64,000 nucleotides of DNA, from assembly GCF_025685605.1 (NCBI RefSeq), contig NZ_JAGTUT010000001.1:868001-932000 (forward strand), written 5' to 3'. This document shows, one piece after another, positions 53,283-61,807 of this stretch (positions are counted from its first letter, which is position 1; every line of letters starts with the position of its first letter). The notes beneath the pieces are model-generated. The model saw only the letters and a list, made by a program, of their open reading frames with translations, did not search any database and had not been told where the DNA came from. The stretch comes from Granulicella arctica. GTDB taxonomy: Bacteria; Acidobacteriota; Terriglobia; Terriglobales; Acidobacteriaceae. Made by a program: the position numbers and the translations under genes.

Positions 53283-53519
53283 ATGGCAAAGCAAGGAATT
53301 CACCCGTCGTATAACGAGATCAACGTCAAGTGCGCCTGCGGCAACATCTTCCAGACCCGCTCCACGCATAAGGGCGACATCGTTCTCGAAATCTGTGCCG
53401 CCTGCCACCCGTTCTTCACCGGCAAGCAGAAGCTCATCGACACCGCAGGCCGTGTCGAGCGCTTCCGCCGCAAATTCGCCAAGTCGGACGCCGGCAAGGC
53501 CGAGACCGCAGCCAAGTAA
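53283..53519 (+). CDS. rpmE: 50S ribosomal protein L31, zinc-binding type
   Basis: The 78 residues from ATG 53283 ([13 protein letters not shown]) have the four zinc Cys at 17, 19, 38 and 41 (CACG and [10 protein letters not shown]), marking the zinc-containing form. AAAGGAT is just upstream. The tail [18 protein letters not shown] is basic, and slightly longer than E. coli L31. A strong terminator follows. Confidence 0.97.
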   Translation: MAKQGIHPSYNEINVKCACGNIFQTRSTHKGDIVLEICAACHPFFTGKQKLIDTAGRVERFRRKFAKSDAGKAETAAK

Positions 53520-53540
53520 GCGGAGACGCAATCCACCCAG

Positions 53541-53572
53541 AGGCCTCCGCCAACGCGGGGGCCTTTGTTTTC
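53541..53572 (+). terminator. Rho-independent terminator of rpmE
   Basis: AGGCCTCCGC-CAAC-GCGGGGGCCT forms ten pairs (one T-G), followed by TTGTTTTC, 21 bases after the rpmE stop. The dus gene starts soon after, so it probably has its own promoter or receives readthrough. Confidence 0.85.
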
Positions 53573-53588
53573 TAACCTCGTATCTCTT

Positions 53589-54848
53589 ATGAAGAAGCGC
53601 TACACCCTCGAGCAGAAACGCTGGGACGATCCCGCCGAGCACGCCATGCCAGAGCACACCCGCGTCCCCGCCAGCTTCACCATCGGCAACGTCAAGATTG
53701 CTCCGGCAACGGTCCTCGCCCCCATGGCCGGCGTCACCGACACCGTCTTCCGCCGCTTCATCAAAAACGCCAGCCAGTTCACCACCGAGTCCTCCAGCAG
53801 CGACATCGAGAGCACCACCACCAACCAGCAATCCGGCTGCGGCCTCATCATGACGGAGTTCACCTCCGCCGACGGCCTCTCCCGCATGCGCGAGGTCAAG
53901 CGCAAGCGCTACCTCACCTACTACGACGACGAGCACCCCATCTCCGCTCAGCTCTTCGGCTCCAACCCAGAGACCCTCGCCGACTCCGCCCGCATCGTCC
54001 AGGACGCCGGCTTCGACCTCGTCGACCTCAATCTCGGCTGCCCCGCCAAGCGCGTCGTCGCCTGCAACGGCGGCTCCGGCCTCCTCCGCGACCTCCCGCA
54101 GATCGAGACCATCTTCAAGGCCGTCCGCGCCGCCGTCTCCATTCCCTTCACAGTCAAGTTCCGCATGGGCTGGAACGACCACCACATCGTCTGCGTCGAA
54201 CTCGCCAAAATGGCCGAAGACTGCGGCCTCAACGCCGTCGCCCTCCACGCCCGCACCCGCGAGGACGGCTACACTGGCCAGGCCCGCTGGGAGTACATCG
54301 CCGCCGTCAAAGATGCCGTCAGCATTCCGGTTATTGGCAATGGCGACATCCGCACACCAGAAGACGCCGCCGCCATGGTCGACGCCACTCACTGCGACGC
54401 CGTCATGATCGGCCGCGCCGCACCCGCCAATCCCTGGATCTTCCGCCAGATCGCCCAATACACCGCCTCGAAAGAGGCCACCGGCACCGGCCACTACGAC
54501 CAGCCCACCGATCAGGATCGTTACCACATGATCCGCGACTACTTCGCCATGCTCGTCCACGAGATCGAGCTTGAAGAAGCCGCCGAAGCCCACCGTGCTG
54601 CCGTCATCACCGCCTCTGGCCAGACCGCCCGCGAGCAGCGCCATCGCGATTGCGTCGGCAAGATGAAGCAGTTCGCCAGCTGGTTCACCCACGGCGTTCC
54701 CGGCGGTTCCAGCCTCCGCAAGCAGATCTTCGAAGCCAGGAAGGGTCCCGCCGTCCTCGACGCCATCGAAGCCTTCTTCGCCCACAAAGCCGACGCCACC
54801 GACTTCGATCACACCCATGCCGAAGAACTTGAAGCCGTCCTGAACTAG
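53589..54848 (+). CDS. tRNA-dihydrouridine synthase
   Basis: FMN enzyme that reduces uridines in tRNA. The 419 residues from ATG 53589 (MKKRYTLEQ) contain APMAGVTDTVFRRFI, SGCGLIMTEF, AQLFGSNPETLADSA, LNLGCPAKRVVACNGGSGLL with the catalytic Cys, TVKFRMGWND, HARTREDGYTGQARW, VIGNGDIRTPEDA and MIGRAAPANPWIF. It resembles DusB but has an insertion of about 30 residues after strand 1 (NASQFTTESSSSDIESTTTN) and a roughly 100-residue C-terminal helical domain. An ATG at 53646 is an alternative start. DusA/B/C specificity is not clear. Confidence 0.93.
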   Translation: MKKRYTLEQKRWDDPAEHAMPEHTRVPASFTIGNVKIAPATVLAPMAGVTDTVFRRFIKNASQFTTESSSSDIESTTTNQQSGCGLIMTEFTSADGLSRMREVKRKRYLTYYDDEHPISAQLFGSNPETLADSARIVQDAGFDLVDLNLGCPAKRVVACNGGSGLLRDLPQIETIFKAVRAAVSIPFTVKFRMGWNDHHIVCVELAKMAEDCGLNAVALHARTREDGYTGQARWEYIAAVKDAVSIPVIGNGDIRTPEDAAAMVDATHCDAVMIGRAAPANPWIFRQIAQYTASKEATGTGHYDQPTDQDRYHMIRDYFAMLVHEIELEEAAEAHRAAVITASGQTAREQRHRDCVGKMKQFASWFTHGVPGGSSLRKQIFEARKGPAVLDAIEAFFAHKADATDFDHTHAEELEAVLN

Positions 54849-54940
54849 GACCCGCTGCCTGCCGCCTTTGCCTTTCCCTTCTTGCCCGCACTCCCGAAAG
54901 CAAACCTGCGTCTGCTCTCATCTCCCCGCAAGAAACACCC

Positions 54941-54985
54941 GTCATCTCGACCGGAGCAACGCGAAGTGGAGAGACCCCCGCATTG
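54941..54985 (+). repeat. Dispersed intergenic repeat unit 1
   Basis: GTCATCTCGACCGGAGCAAC, continued by GCGAAGTGGAGAGACCCC, is the form common in acidobacterial and other GC-rich genomes. Confidence 0.65.
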
Positions 54986-55041
54986 TTATTCCTTCCTTCC
55001 CGAAGCTTCCAGAGGAAGCCAGCGTCCCCGCCACCCAAACC

Positions 55042-55080
55042 CTGTCATCCTGAGCGAAGTCGAAGGACCTGCGGTTTCTT
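55042..55080 (+). repeat. Dispersed intergenic repeat unit 2
   Basis: CTGTCATCCTGAGCGAAGTC, continued by GAAGGACCTGCGG, is a related variant of the first unit 100 bases upstream. Confidence 0.65.
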
Positions 55081-55165
55081 TCCGTCAATCCGAATCCTAC
55101 CCCTCCACACTCACATCTATTCGATGGTTATAGAAATATGAACCAGCGAAAGAGGAAGAAGAGAC

Positions 55166-55918
55166 ATGGCAAAGCTTGCGAATAAAGTAGCAGTAGTCAC
55201 AGGAGCATCCAAGGGCATCGGCGCGGCAATCGCGAAGCAGCTCGCAGCCGCTGGCGCATCCGTCGTCGTCAACTACTCGTCCAGCAAAGAAGGCGCGGAC
55301 AAGGTCGTAGCTGAGATCGTTCAGGCCGGTGGCAAAGCCATCGCCGTAGGCGGCAGCGTAGCCGACGAAGCTGCAGTCACCAACCTCTTCGCCGAGACCA
55401 AAAAGGCCTACGGGAAGGTCGACATCCTGGTCAACAATGCGGGCGTCTATAGCTTCTCGCCGCTTGGTGGTATCACCGCGACAGATTATCACCGCATCTT
55501 CGACACGAACGTTCTCGGTCTCATCCTTGCCACACAGGGCGCGTTACCCCTCTTTCCCGAGACCGGCGGCAGCATCATCAACATCAGCTCTGTAGTCAGC
55601 ACGATGGCACCCCCCACTGGCTCCGTATATAGCGGTACCAAGGGCGCAGTCGATACCATTACAAAGTCCTGGGCGAAGGAGCTTGGCGCACGCAAGATCC
55701 GCGTCAACGCCATTAACCCCGGCATGGTCGAGACAGAGGGTGTCGCCACAGCAGGCTTCCTCGGCAGCGACTTCGAGAAGGGTGCCATCGCCGGCACACC
55801 GCTCGGCCGGATTGGCCAGCCAGACGACATCGCTCTTCCGGTCGTCTTCCTCGCCTCTGAGGATGCTCGCTGGATCACCGGCGAGACCATCTTTGTCTCC
55901 GGCGGCGCCGCAATCTAA
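55166..55918 (+). CDS. Short-chain dehydrogenase/reductase
   Basis: NAD(P)-dependent oxidoreductase of the classical SDR fold. TGASKGIG (12-19), NNAG (90-93), Ser142, Tyr155 and Lys159 (YSGTK) form the cofactor and catalytic sites. The N-terminus is MAKLANKVAVVTG, and residues 35-40 (VNYSSSKEG) suggest NADP preference. The C-terminus has RIGQPDDIALPVVFLASEDARWITGE. Substrate unknown; family members include glucose dehydrogenase-like and 3-oxoacyl-ACP reductase-like enzymes. Length 250 residues. An HTH regulator follows. Confidence 0.92.
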   Translation: MAKLANKVAVVTGASKGIGAAIAKQLAAAGASVVVNYSSSKEGADKVVAEIVQAGGKAIAVGGSVADEAAVTNLFAETKKAYGKVDILVNNAGVYSFSPLGGITATDYHRIFDTNVLGLILATQGALPLFPETGGSIINISSVVSTMAPPTGSVYSGTKGAVDTITKSWAKELGARKIRVNAINPGMVETEGVATAGFLGSDFEKGAIAGTPLGRIGQPDDIALPVVFLASEDARWITGETIFVSGGAAI

Positions 55919-56007
55919 CCAGCTTGATCGAAACAAGCGGGGCAGAGGCGGTACCATCCGCTTCTGCCCTATCTTTGTTAACAGGAAGTAACATGGAGGA
56001 GCCCGCC

Positions 56008-56292
56008 ATGACCGAAACCAATTTAACCCCCGACCAGATCCAACGCATCGCAAACGCCCTCGGCGATCCCAACCGGTACGACATCCTCAAGCGGATCTAC
56101 GCCAGCGACGCCGCCCTTACCTGCGGCTGCGCCAAGGGCGGCCTCTCCATCTCCGATGGCACCTGCTCCCACCACCTCAAGGAACTCCTCGCCGCCGACC
56201 TCATCAACATGGACCGCGACGGCCGCTACCGCCTGCTCACCCCACGCCGCGATATCTGGGACGCCTTCCTCGCCAGCCTCCAGCAGCTTTAG
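56008..56292 (+). CDS. ArsR-family HTH regulator with conserved cysteines
   Basis: The 94 residues from ATG 56008 (MTETNLTPDQ) have GGAGGAG six bases upstream; an ATG at 55993 gives five more residues and also has an AGGA. The winged helix is IANALGDPNRYDILKRIYA, a Cys-rich loop (LTCGCAKGG), the recognition region SISDGTCSHHLKELLAADLI and the wing DRDGRYRLLTPR. Three Cys near the recognition helix could bind metal or sense thiol oxidation. It probably controls the upstream SDR gene or itself (inference from position). Confidence 0.85.
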   Translation: MTETNLTPDQIQRIANALGDPNRYDILKRIYASDAALTCGCAKGGLSISDGTCSHHLKELLAADLINMDRDGRYRLLTPRRDIWDAFLASLQQL

Positions 56293-56338
56293 CGTCCAGC
56301 GCACGATCTTCGCCGCGACCCACTAAACTCAACTCACG

Positions 56339-56620
56339 ATGCAGATTCAGATCCGCAGCAACCCCAAGACCACCGGCTGGGCCAGAGTTGCCGCTATCTC
56401 CCTCCTCGCCGGCCTGGCCGCCTTCGTACTCTCCATCCCCATCGCCTTCTTCCTCTTCCTGAGCCACTTCGACACCGCCTATCCCAAAGACACCCAGAAC
56501 CTCCTCAGCGCGCTTACCGCCAGCGTCCTCACAGGCGTTAGCCTGGCCACACTCACCGCCGCCACCACCCTCCTCATAGCCACGCTCTACAAGCGCCTCC
56601 GCCCCGCCTCCGCCGTGTAG
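56339..56620 (+). CDS. Small two-helix membrane protein
   Basis: The 93 residues start MQIQIRSNPKTTGWARV. Helices are VAAISLLAGLAAFVLSIPIAFFL and a second Ala/Thr-rich one (LTAATTLLIATLY), joined by a polar loop. The gene precedes copy B of the intergenic element and is convergent with the frameshifted nuclease-like gene. No family is known to me. Confidence 0.55.
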   Translation: MQIQIRSNPKTTGWARVAAISLLAGLAAFVLSIPIAFFLFLSHFDTAYPKDTQNLLSALTASVLTGVSLATLTAATTLLIATLYKRLRPASAV

Positions 56621-56636
56621 CTCAGACACGGCAGCT

Positions 56637-56787
56637 AAAGTCGCCTGTTTGACAATCTTGACCCACAAACACCCTGCCAGCTCACAAAGACCCGTCCCAG
56701 GCCGACAGAAGCACTCCACTAAGTACCCGCCTAACTCATTTGTTTTGAATACTTTGGTACTTAGGTAGGGGAGGGGGGTACCTACCC
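56637..56787 (+). repeat. Convergent-gene intergenic element, copy B
   Basis: AAAGTCGCCTGTTTGACAA, a C-rich spacer, then TAAGTACC / GGTACTTA inverted repeats (56720-56727 and 56756-56763) around TTTTGAATACTTT. The tail is G-rich, ending in GGTAGG ... CCTACC. The end overlaps the stop codon of the minus-strand gene by a few bases. It aligns closely with copy A. Confidence 0.8.
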
Positions 56788-58349
56788 GCTCCGCTTCCGC
56801 CACACCACCTTCACCTGCCTCCGCCACCGCTCATCCAGAGCCGCAAGCGTCCACTCGACACGAGGCGAAAAATACTTCAACACAGTCTCCGTAGCCGGAT
56901 GAATCCTCAGCGCTGGAGCTGCCAGAAAAAGTCGCGGAGCTTCCCCCGAGAGCCGAATCCCGCCAAAATAACCAAGCCGCTGAAACTCCCCAAGACCCGA
57001 CCGCTGATCCAGATTCTCAAGATGATGCCAGCGAACCCGTATCCAGTAATCGAGCCCCTGCAGCGCAAGGTGCAGATCCTCATCCGCCTTAAGCTCAATC
57101 ACCGCAAGCCGACCATCTTGCCCGACTCCAAGCAAATCCAGCATCCCGCGATCCGCAGCCGCAAACGCCGGAACCTGCGTATACACATGAGCCGGATCGA
57201 GATGCGCATCGAGCGGCTCGAGATTCCGCCGCAGCACACTCTCAAGCCATCGCTCAGGCTGCATTCGGTACAGCGGATCACGATGATCCCCAGCAGCATT
57301 CCGCCGTGCAAACGCCGCGCAGTCAGCCCGCGAAGCTCGCCCTCATTCTCCGAGGTCAACACCGTCTCATTCGCTCCAGCCCCAAAGCTGACCTCAACAT
57401 CCCGGTTGAACGACACCTCCGAAAGTCCCACGCGCGCCCGCGCAAACTCCAGCCCATGCAGCCGAAACGCCATCTCCGACCCACTGCGGATGTGCTGCTC
57501 CACATCCTCCCGCATCGTCGCCGGAACCATCGCCAGCACGCGACTCGCCGCCTCCGCAAACCGCTCCCGCGCAGCAGACTCGTTCGGCGCATGCATCAGC
57601 CGCGTAGCCAGATTCCCATGATCCGCAGCATCCCGCTCCGTCAACTCCTCCGAGCGCTCCGCCAACTCCCAGAGCTCCCACTGCGCCGCATCCGCGTTTA
57701 GCCATGCCAGACGTGAAACCGTCAGCGTCGCCATTCCCCGCGGCACAATCACCTTCAACCCTTGGAACAGCCGCCTTCCGCCAGCCTGCTCCCGACAGTG
57801 ATGCAGCCACAGAATTCCCAGCGTCAGAACCCCGTCGATCGTCGCCGCAGTCTCCTCCTCATTCACCGCGATGACAGCCCAGGCTTGCGATCCCTTCACC
57901 AGAGTTCCCCGCGCGTAAGCCGGTCCGAAGCTCTTCTCGAGGTCCATCGCCGTGCGAAACGCATCAGGCTTCCAGCCCGGAAAGCTCCGCAGCAGAACCC
58001 GCTCCAGCACTCGCAGATAGCGCTTCCGCGTAGCCTCGCGTGTCGATGGTGTTCGCCGATCCTGATCCGGCGCAAGCTCCAGGATCTGCGGCTTCACTTG
58101 TCCAAACCGCAACGTACTCAGCCGCAACACGCCATGGCGAACCGTTGCAGCGACAACGCGCCGCACGATGTTCCGCTCCTCACTCCACAGATGCAGCGTG
58201 CAGCGTCCGTGTTCGGTCGAGAGTGTGTACTTCGCCTCCGCCATCCCGAACAGCGCCTTGCTATCCTCCAGCAGCACCGCAGCCGGATGATCCGCCAGAA
58301 AGCCCTCAAGCGCCTCCGCAATCTGCTCGACAGTCTGCTCCTTGTCCAC
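56782..58349 (-). pseudogene. PD-(D/E)XK nuclease-like protein, frameshifted
   Basis: One gene read in two frames. From GTG 58349 (VDKEQTVEQIAEALEGFL) the first 350 codons include ALFGMAEAKYTLSTEHGRCT and WAVIAVNEEETAATIDGVLT, of no family I know. The second part (MQPERWLESVLRRNLEPLDAH) contains DRGMLDLLGVGQDGRLAVIELKA, with Asp and Glu-x-Lys spaced as in nucleases such as NucS. At the CCCC run 57288-57291 one extra base would join the frames as LHGGMLLG-DHRDPLYRMQPER. The 1568-base span is one short of a multiple of three. A sequencing error or a genuine mutation is possible. Confidence 0.7.
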
Positions 58350-58384
58350 CGCGCTCGATCGGGAAGGAGGCTTTACGGCGATCG

Positions 58385-58909
58385 CTACCAGCCTTCGCGA
58401 GCGCGCAGATGCGTGATGTGAGCAAGGTGATGCTGTGAATGCCACGCATAGTGCAGCACCGCCACATCAAGAGCCACGCGTCCGCGCTCAGGATGAACAT
58501 AGCCGCACTTCCACTGCGCGTCCTTCAAGGAGAACAGGAGCATGATCCATCGAGCATGAAGGCTCTCGATCAGCTCGAGCGACCATTCGATCGGCGCCAG
58601 CGAGTCATGCAGCTCAGCCCAGGCTGCCTCGTCATACACCTTGATCGTCGGCCAATCCTCCGTAAGTGCCAGCCGAAACCGTACAAACGCATTCATATGG
58701 CTATCCGCAAGGTGATGCACCACCTGCTGGATCGTCCATCCGCCCGGACGATAAGGCACCGTCAGACGCGGCGGTTTCAATCCACCTACCGCATTACGAA
58801 GCAGGCTTGGCGTATCGGCCAGCATCGTAATGGCATTCCTCACCTCACCCGCAGAGATCGACTCCGGCGTTTCAAACCTTCCAATGGGATACTGAGCATC
58901 GGGACTCAT
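58385..58909 (-). CDS. DinB/YfiT-type metal-dependent hydrolase or transferase
   Basis: The 174 residues from ATG 58909 (MSPDAQYPIGRF), with CCAGGAG seven bases upstream, match the DinB fold. The three His ligands are HHLADSHMN and HSQHHLAHI, with RPGGWTIQQVVHHLADSH and VRFRLALTEDWPTIKVYDE around them. YfiT-like members are bacillithiol transferases or zinc hydrolases; acidobacterial relatives are generally uncharacterised. It ends 35 bases before the start of the nuclease-like gene. Confidence 0.85.
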   Translation of the reverse strand: MSPDAQYPIGRFETPESISAGEVRNAITMLADTPSLLRNAVGGLKPPRLTVPYRPGGWTIQQVVHHLADSHMNAFVRFRLALTEDWPTIKVYDEAAWAELHDSLAPIEWSLELIESLHARWIMLLFSLKDAQWKCGYVHPERGRVALDVAVLHYAWHSQHHLAHITHLRAREGW

Positions 58910-59036
58910 GGCAAACTCCTGGCAGACTCGGATGGGAGACACTTCAAGCAACACAGATGACGCAGCGATTGAACTCTCGAAAGCAGAGCTCTTTTCATGC
59001 AAGGTAGCACAGCCCTGTGTAACCTTTAGTCAGAAT

Positions 59037-59873
59037 ATGAACCTGCCCGTTACTCTCGCGCGCAAGCTCCTCGTCATCGCTGCGATCAGCCTCACAGCCG
59101 CCTGCTCCCTCTCCGGCCAAAAGAGCTATATCGGCTTCGACCGGAACGAATATCCCGGCGATGCCTCCCTTCCCGCCCTGCGCAAGCACTTCGACTTCGC
59201 CGGTTACTGGCTCACCAATCCTCCCGGCTCGCACCGGAACGGCTGGCTCGGCAAGCGCGATATCCTTCTCCAGCAAGGCTTCGGCTTCCTCGTCCTCGCC
59301 AATGGCAAGCTCGACAAGGAGATCCTGAGGTCGGGCATCAAGCCCGACGCGCTCGGCCGACGAGACGCCACTGCAGCGATCGCCGCAGCCCAGAGCGAGC
59401 ACTTCCCCAGGAACACCATCCTCTTCCTTGACCAGGAAGAAGGCGGTCGACTCCTCCCCGAACAGATGGCCTACCTCCTCGCCTGGACCGAAACCGTCGC
59501 CACCAACGGCTATCGCCCCGGCATCTATGTCAGCGGCCAGACCGTCCATGAAGGCCCGAACGTCACCATCACGACCGCACTGGACGTCCGCAACCACGTC
59601 GCAGCCCAGCACCTCCACGAGGTCGCCATGTGGGTCTACGAGGACGATTGCCCGCCCGCGCCAGGCTGCACCCTGCAACCGCCACCGCTCGCTCACAGTG
59701 GAACGCCCGGCGCGCTCGTCTGGCAGTATGCCCAGTCCCCGCGTCGCCCGGAGAACACCGCATCCTGCGCAAAAACCTACGCCTCCGATGGCAACTGCTA
59801 CGCCGGCGAACTGACCCACCTCATCCTGGATATGAACGTTGCTGGTTCCCCCGATCCGTCTGCTGGGCGCTGA
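59037..59873 (+). CDS. Secreted DUF1906-like (glycoside-hydrolase-like) protein
   Basis: The 278 residues from ATG 59037 start with a signal segment (KLLVIAAISLTAACSLSG) with a weak lipobox, TAAC. The domain begins YIGFDRNEYPGDASLPAL and FAGYWLTNPPGSHRNGWLG, with FLDQEEGGRLLPEQMAYLLAWTETV and GYRPGIYVSG, the (beta/alpha) pattern of DUF1906/GH25-like proteins. Asp425-type catalytic residues are not certain. A Cys-rich loop (DDCPPAPGCTL) and SCAKTYASDGNCYAGE follow. Peptidoglycan processing is inferred; it could be a non-catalytic relative. Confidence 0.8.
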   Translation: MNLPVTLARKLLVIAAISLTAACSLSGQKSYIGFDRNEYPGDASLPALRKHFDFAGYWLTNPPGSHRNGWLGKRDILLQQGFGFLVLANGKLDKEILRSGIKPDALGRRDATAAIAAAQSEHFPRNTILFLDQEEGGRLLPEQMAYLLAWTETVATNGYRPGIYVSGQTVHEGPNVTITTALDVRNHVAAQHLHEVAMWVYEDDCPPAPGCTLQPPPLAHSGTPGALVWQYAQSPRRPENTASCAKTYASDGNCYAGELTHLILDMNVAGSPDPSAGR

Positions 59874-59950
59874 CGTCGAAACCCTGCTATTCTGACCCGG
59901 AAAAGACATGTCATTTGCCGATGGCCCTCCCGGGGCCTAGAATCAAGAAG

Positions 59951-61405
59951 ATGACATTGTCCCCCCTCGAACGAAAGCAGGACCATAAACTCTATTTCAT
60001 CGAGAAGCTCGGCCTATCCGAACGTCTCATGGAACGATGTCTGGGCGAAGCACTTTCCGCCGGCGGCGACTACGCAGACCTTTACTTTGAGTCAGTTACC
60101 TCCACCTCCCTCGGCATCGACGAGTCGCTTGTAAAATCTGCCAGCCAGGGAATCAGCGTCGGCTGCGGCATCCGCGTCCTCTCCGGCGAGCGCACCGGCT
60201 ACGCCTACACGGACGATCTCTCGAGCGAACGCCTCCTTCGCGCCGCCCGCACCGCGGCCCTGATCGCCAGCGCGCCCGCGAAGCAGCAGATGAGCGGCTT
60301 CCGCCATACCGAAACTCCGTCGCTCTACCCCGCCGCCGGAGCCACCGCCGACGCGGAGATCGCCGCAAAGCTCGCCCTCATCCAGCGCGCAGACAAAGCA
60401 GCCCGCGCCTACGACCCCCGTATCACCCAGGTCCGTGCTGGCTTCAACGACGAGCTGCGCCGCATCCTCGTCGCTGCCTCGGACGGCACCTTCGCCTCGG
60501 ACACCCAGCCCCTCGCCCGCCTCAACGTCTTCGTCATCGCGAAGGACGGCATCAACACCGCACGCGGCACCTCCGGCGGTGGTGGACGCGTCTCCATGGA
60601 CTTCTTCGAAGATGAAAAGTCCCCCGAGCACTTCGCCCACGAAGCCGCCCGCACCGCCATCCTCCAGCTCGGCGCCGTCGACGCACCTGCCGGTGAGATG
60701 CCCGTCGTCCTCGGTCCCGGCTGGCCCGGCGTCCTGCTTCATGAGGCGGTAGGTCATGGTCTCGAAGCCGACTTCAACCGGAAGAAAACCTCCGCCTTCG
60801 CTGGTCTCATCGGCAAGCAGGTAGCCAGCAGCAAGGTCACCGTCGTCGATAACGGCCTCATGCCCAACCGACGGGGGTCGATCAATATGGATGACGAAGG
60901 AAACCCGACCCAGGAGACCGTACTGATCGAGAACGGCATCCTGAAGGGCTACCTCTCGGACAAGCTCTCATCGCGCCTGATGGGAACACCAAACACCGGC
61001 AGTGGTCGTCGCGAGAGCTACCACCACATCCCCATGCCGCGCATGACCAACACCTACATGCTCAACGGCGACGATTTGCCCGAAGACATCATCAAGAGCG
61101 TCAAGCGCGGTCTCTATGCCGTCAACTTCGGCGGTGGACAGGTCGACATCACCAACGGCAAGTTCGTCTTCTCAGCCTCCGAGGCCTATCTCATCGAAGA
61201 CGGCAAGGTGACCCGGCCCGTCAAGGGCGCAACCCTCGTCGGTAACGGTCCCGAGGCTCTCAAGTTTGTCTCGATGGTCGGCAACGACCTCGCATTGGAC
61301 GAAGGCATTGGCACCTGCGGCAAGGCCGGACAAAGTGTTCCAGTAGGCGTGGGCATGCCAACGATTAAGCTCGACCGCATGACGGTCGGGGGAACAGGAC
61401 AGTAA
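59951..61405 (+). CDS. tldD: Metalloprotease TldD
   Basis: Catalytic subunit of the TldD/TldE protease, which degrades unfolded peptides and removes leader segments from some RiPPs. The 484 residues from ATG 59951 (MTLSPLERKQ) carry the zinc motif HEAVGH (His264-His269), with LGPGWPGVLLHEAVGHGLEAD, TVVDNGLMPNRRGSINMDDEG, ETVLIENGILKGYLSDKLS and SGRRESYHHIPMPRMTNTYM. The stop overlaps the next ATG as TAATG, coupling it to the small downstream gene. Its partner tldE lies 0.7 kb on. Confidence 0.95.
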   Translation: MTLSPLERKQDHKLYFIEKLGLSERLMERCLGEALSAGGDYADLYFESVTSTSLGIDESLVKSASQGISVGCGIRVLSGERTGYAYTDDLSSERLLRAARTAALIASAPAKQQMSGFRHTETPSLYPAAGATADAEIAAKLALIQRADKAARAYDPRITQVRAGFNDELRRILVAASDGTFASDTQPLARLNVFVIAKDGINTARGTSGGGGRVSMDFFEDEKSPEHFAHEAARTAILQLGAVDAPAGEMPVVLGPGWPGVLLHEAVGHGLEADFNRKKTSAFAGLIGKQVASSKVTVVDNGLMPNRRGSINMDDEGNPTQETVLIENGILKGYLSDKLSSRLMGTPNTGSGRRESYHHIPMPRMTNTYMLNGDDLPEDIIKSVKRGLYAVNFGGGQVDITNGKFVFSASEAYLIEDGKVTRPVKGATLVGNGPEALKFVSMVGNDLALDEGIGTCGKAGQSVPVGVGMPTIKLDRMTVGGTGQ

Positions 61406-61713
61406 TGGCAGCCGAACGCGAAAAGATGTTTGAGTGTGAAGTAAAACGTCGTCGTCAAAAAGAAGGTGGCGGATACGAACCGTTCTGGAAGATCAAGAAT
61501 GTTGCCGTAGCTCTCAGCGATAGCGATACAGAGTTCCGTTGCAAAGACTGCTTCGGTGCAGTCAAGCTGCTCGGTCGCAACGGTAAGGTCGGTACAGTAC
61601 CGTACGTCGAGCACAAGCTCACCACTGACTCCGAATATTGCGTCAGCGGTCTGCTCTTCAAGAAGGCTACAGACGGCCGCGAAGCCAAACCATCGGAACA
61701 TCCCGTCGAGTAG
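61405..61713 (+). CDS. Small Cys-containing protein, paralogue 1, between tldD and tldE
   Basis: The 102 residues (MAAEREKMFECEVKRRR) have Cys11, Cys46, Cys49 (RCKDC) and Cys79, with His70 before the last, compatible with a small zinc site. The core GGYEPFWKIKNV, DSDTEFRCKDCFG and TDSEYC is shared with the next gene. There is no signal peptide or membrane helix. The start overlaps the tldD stop by one base. The function is unknown; position suggests a TldD/E substrate, adaptor or regulator. Confidence 0.75.
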   Translation: MAAEREKMFECEVKRRRQKEGGGYEPFWKIKNVAVALSDSDTEFRCKDCFGAVKLLGRNGKVGTVPYVEHKLTTDSEYCVSGLLFKKATDGREAKPSEHPVE

Positions 61714-61807
61714 CAGGCCCTTGCACTAGCAGCTTCGCCCGAAGCTGGCACCAGATTAGAAAGCTTCCCTAACGCTCCATAAAATTCAAGCACGCCCGAG
61801 GTTAACA

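Larger units (their letters stand above)
54849..55165. other. Intergenic region with dispersed repeats
   Basis: 317 bases between dus and the SDR gene, both on the plus strand. It contains two repeat units (54941-54985 and 55042-55080) and no gene I can support. The SDR promoter should lie after 55085, where the sequence turns AT-richer (ATTCGATGGTTATAG at 55118). Confidence 0.5.

Noticed and set aside
53262-54818. 518-codon open frame antisense to dus
   Set aside because: Glycine/alanine/valine-rich translation with no domain. It is the antisense shadow of a GC-rich gene that has all Dus motifs on the other strand.
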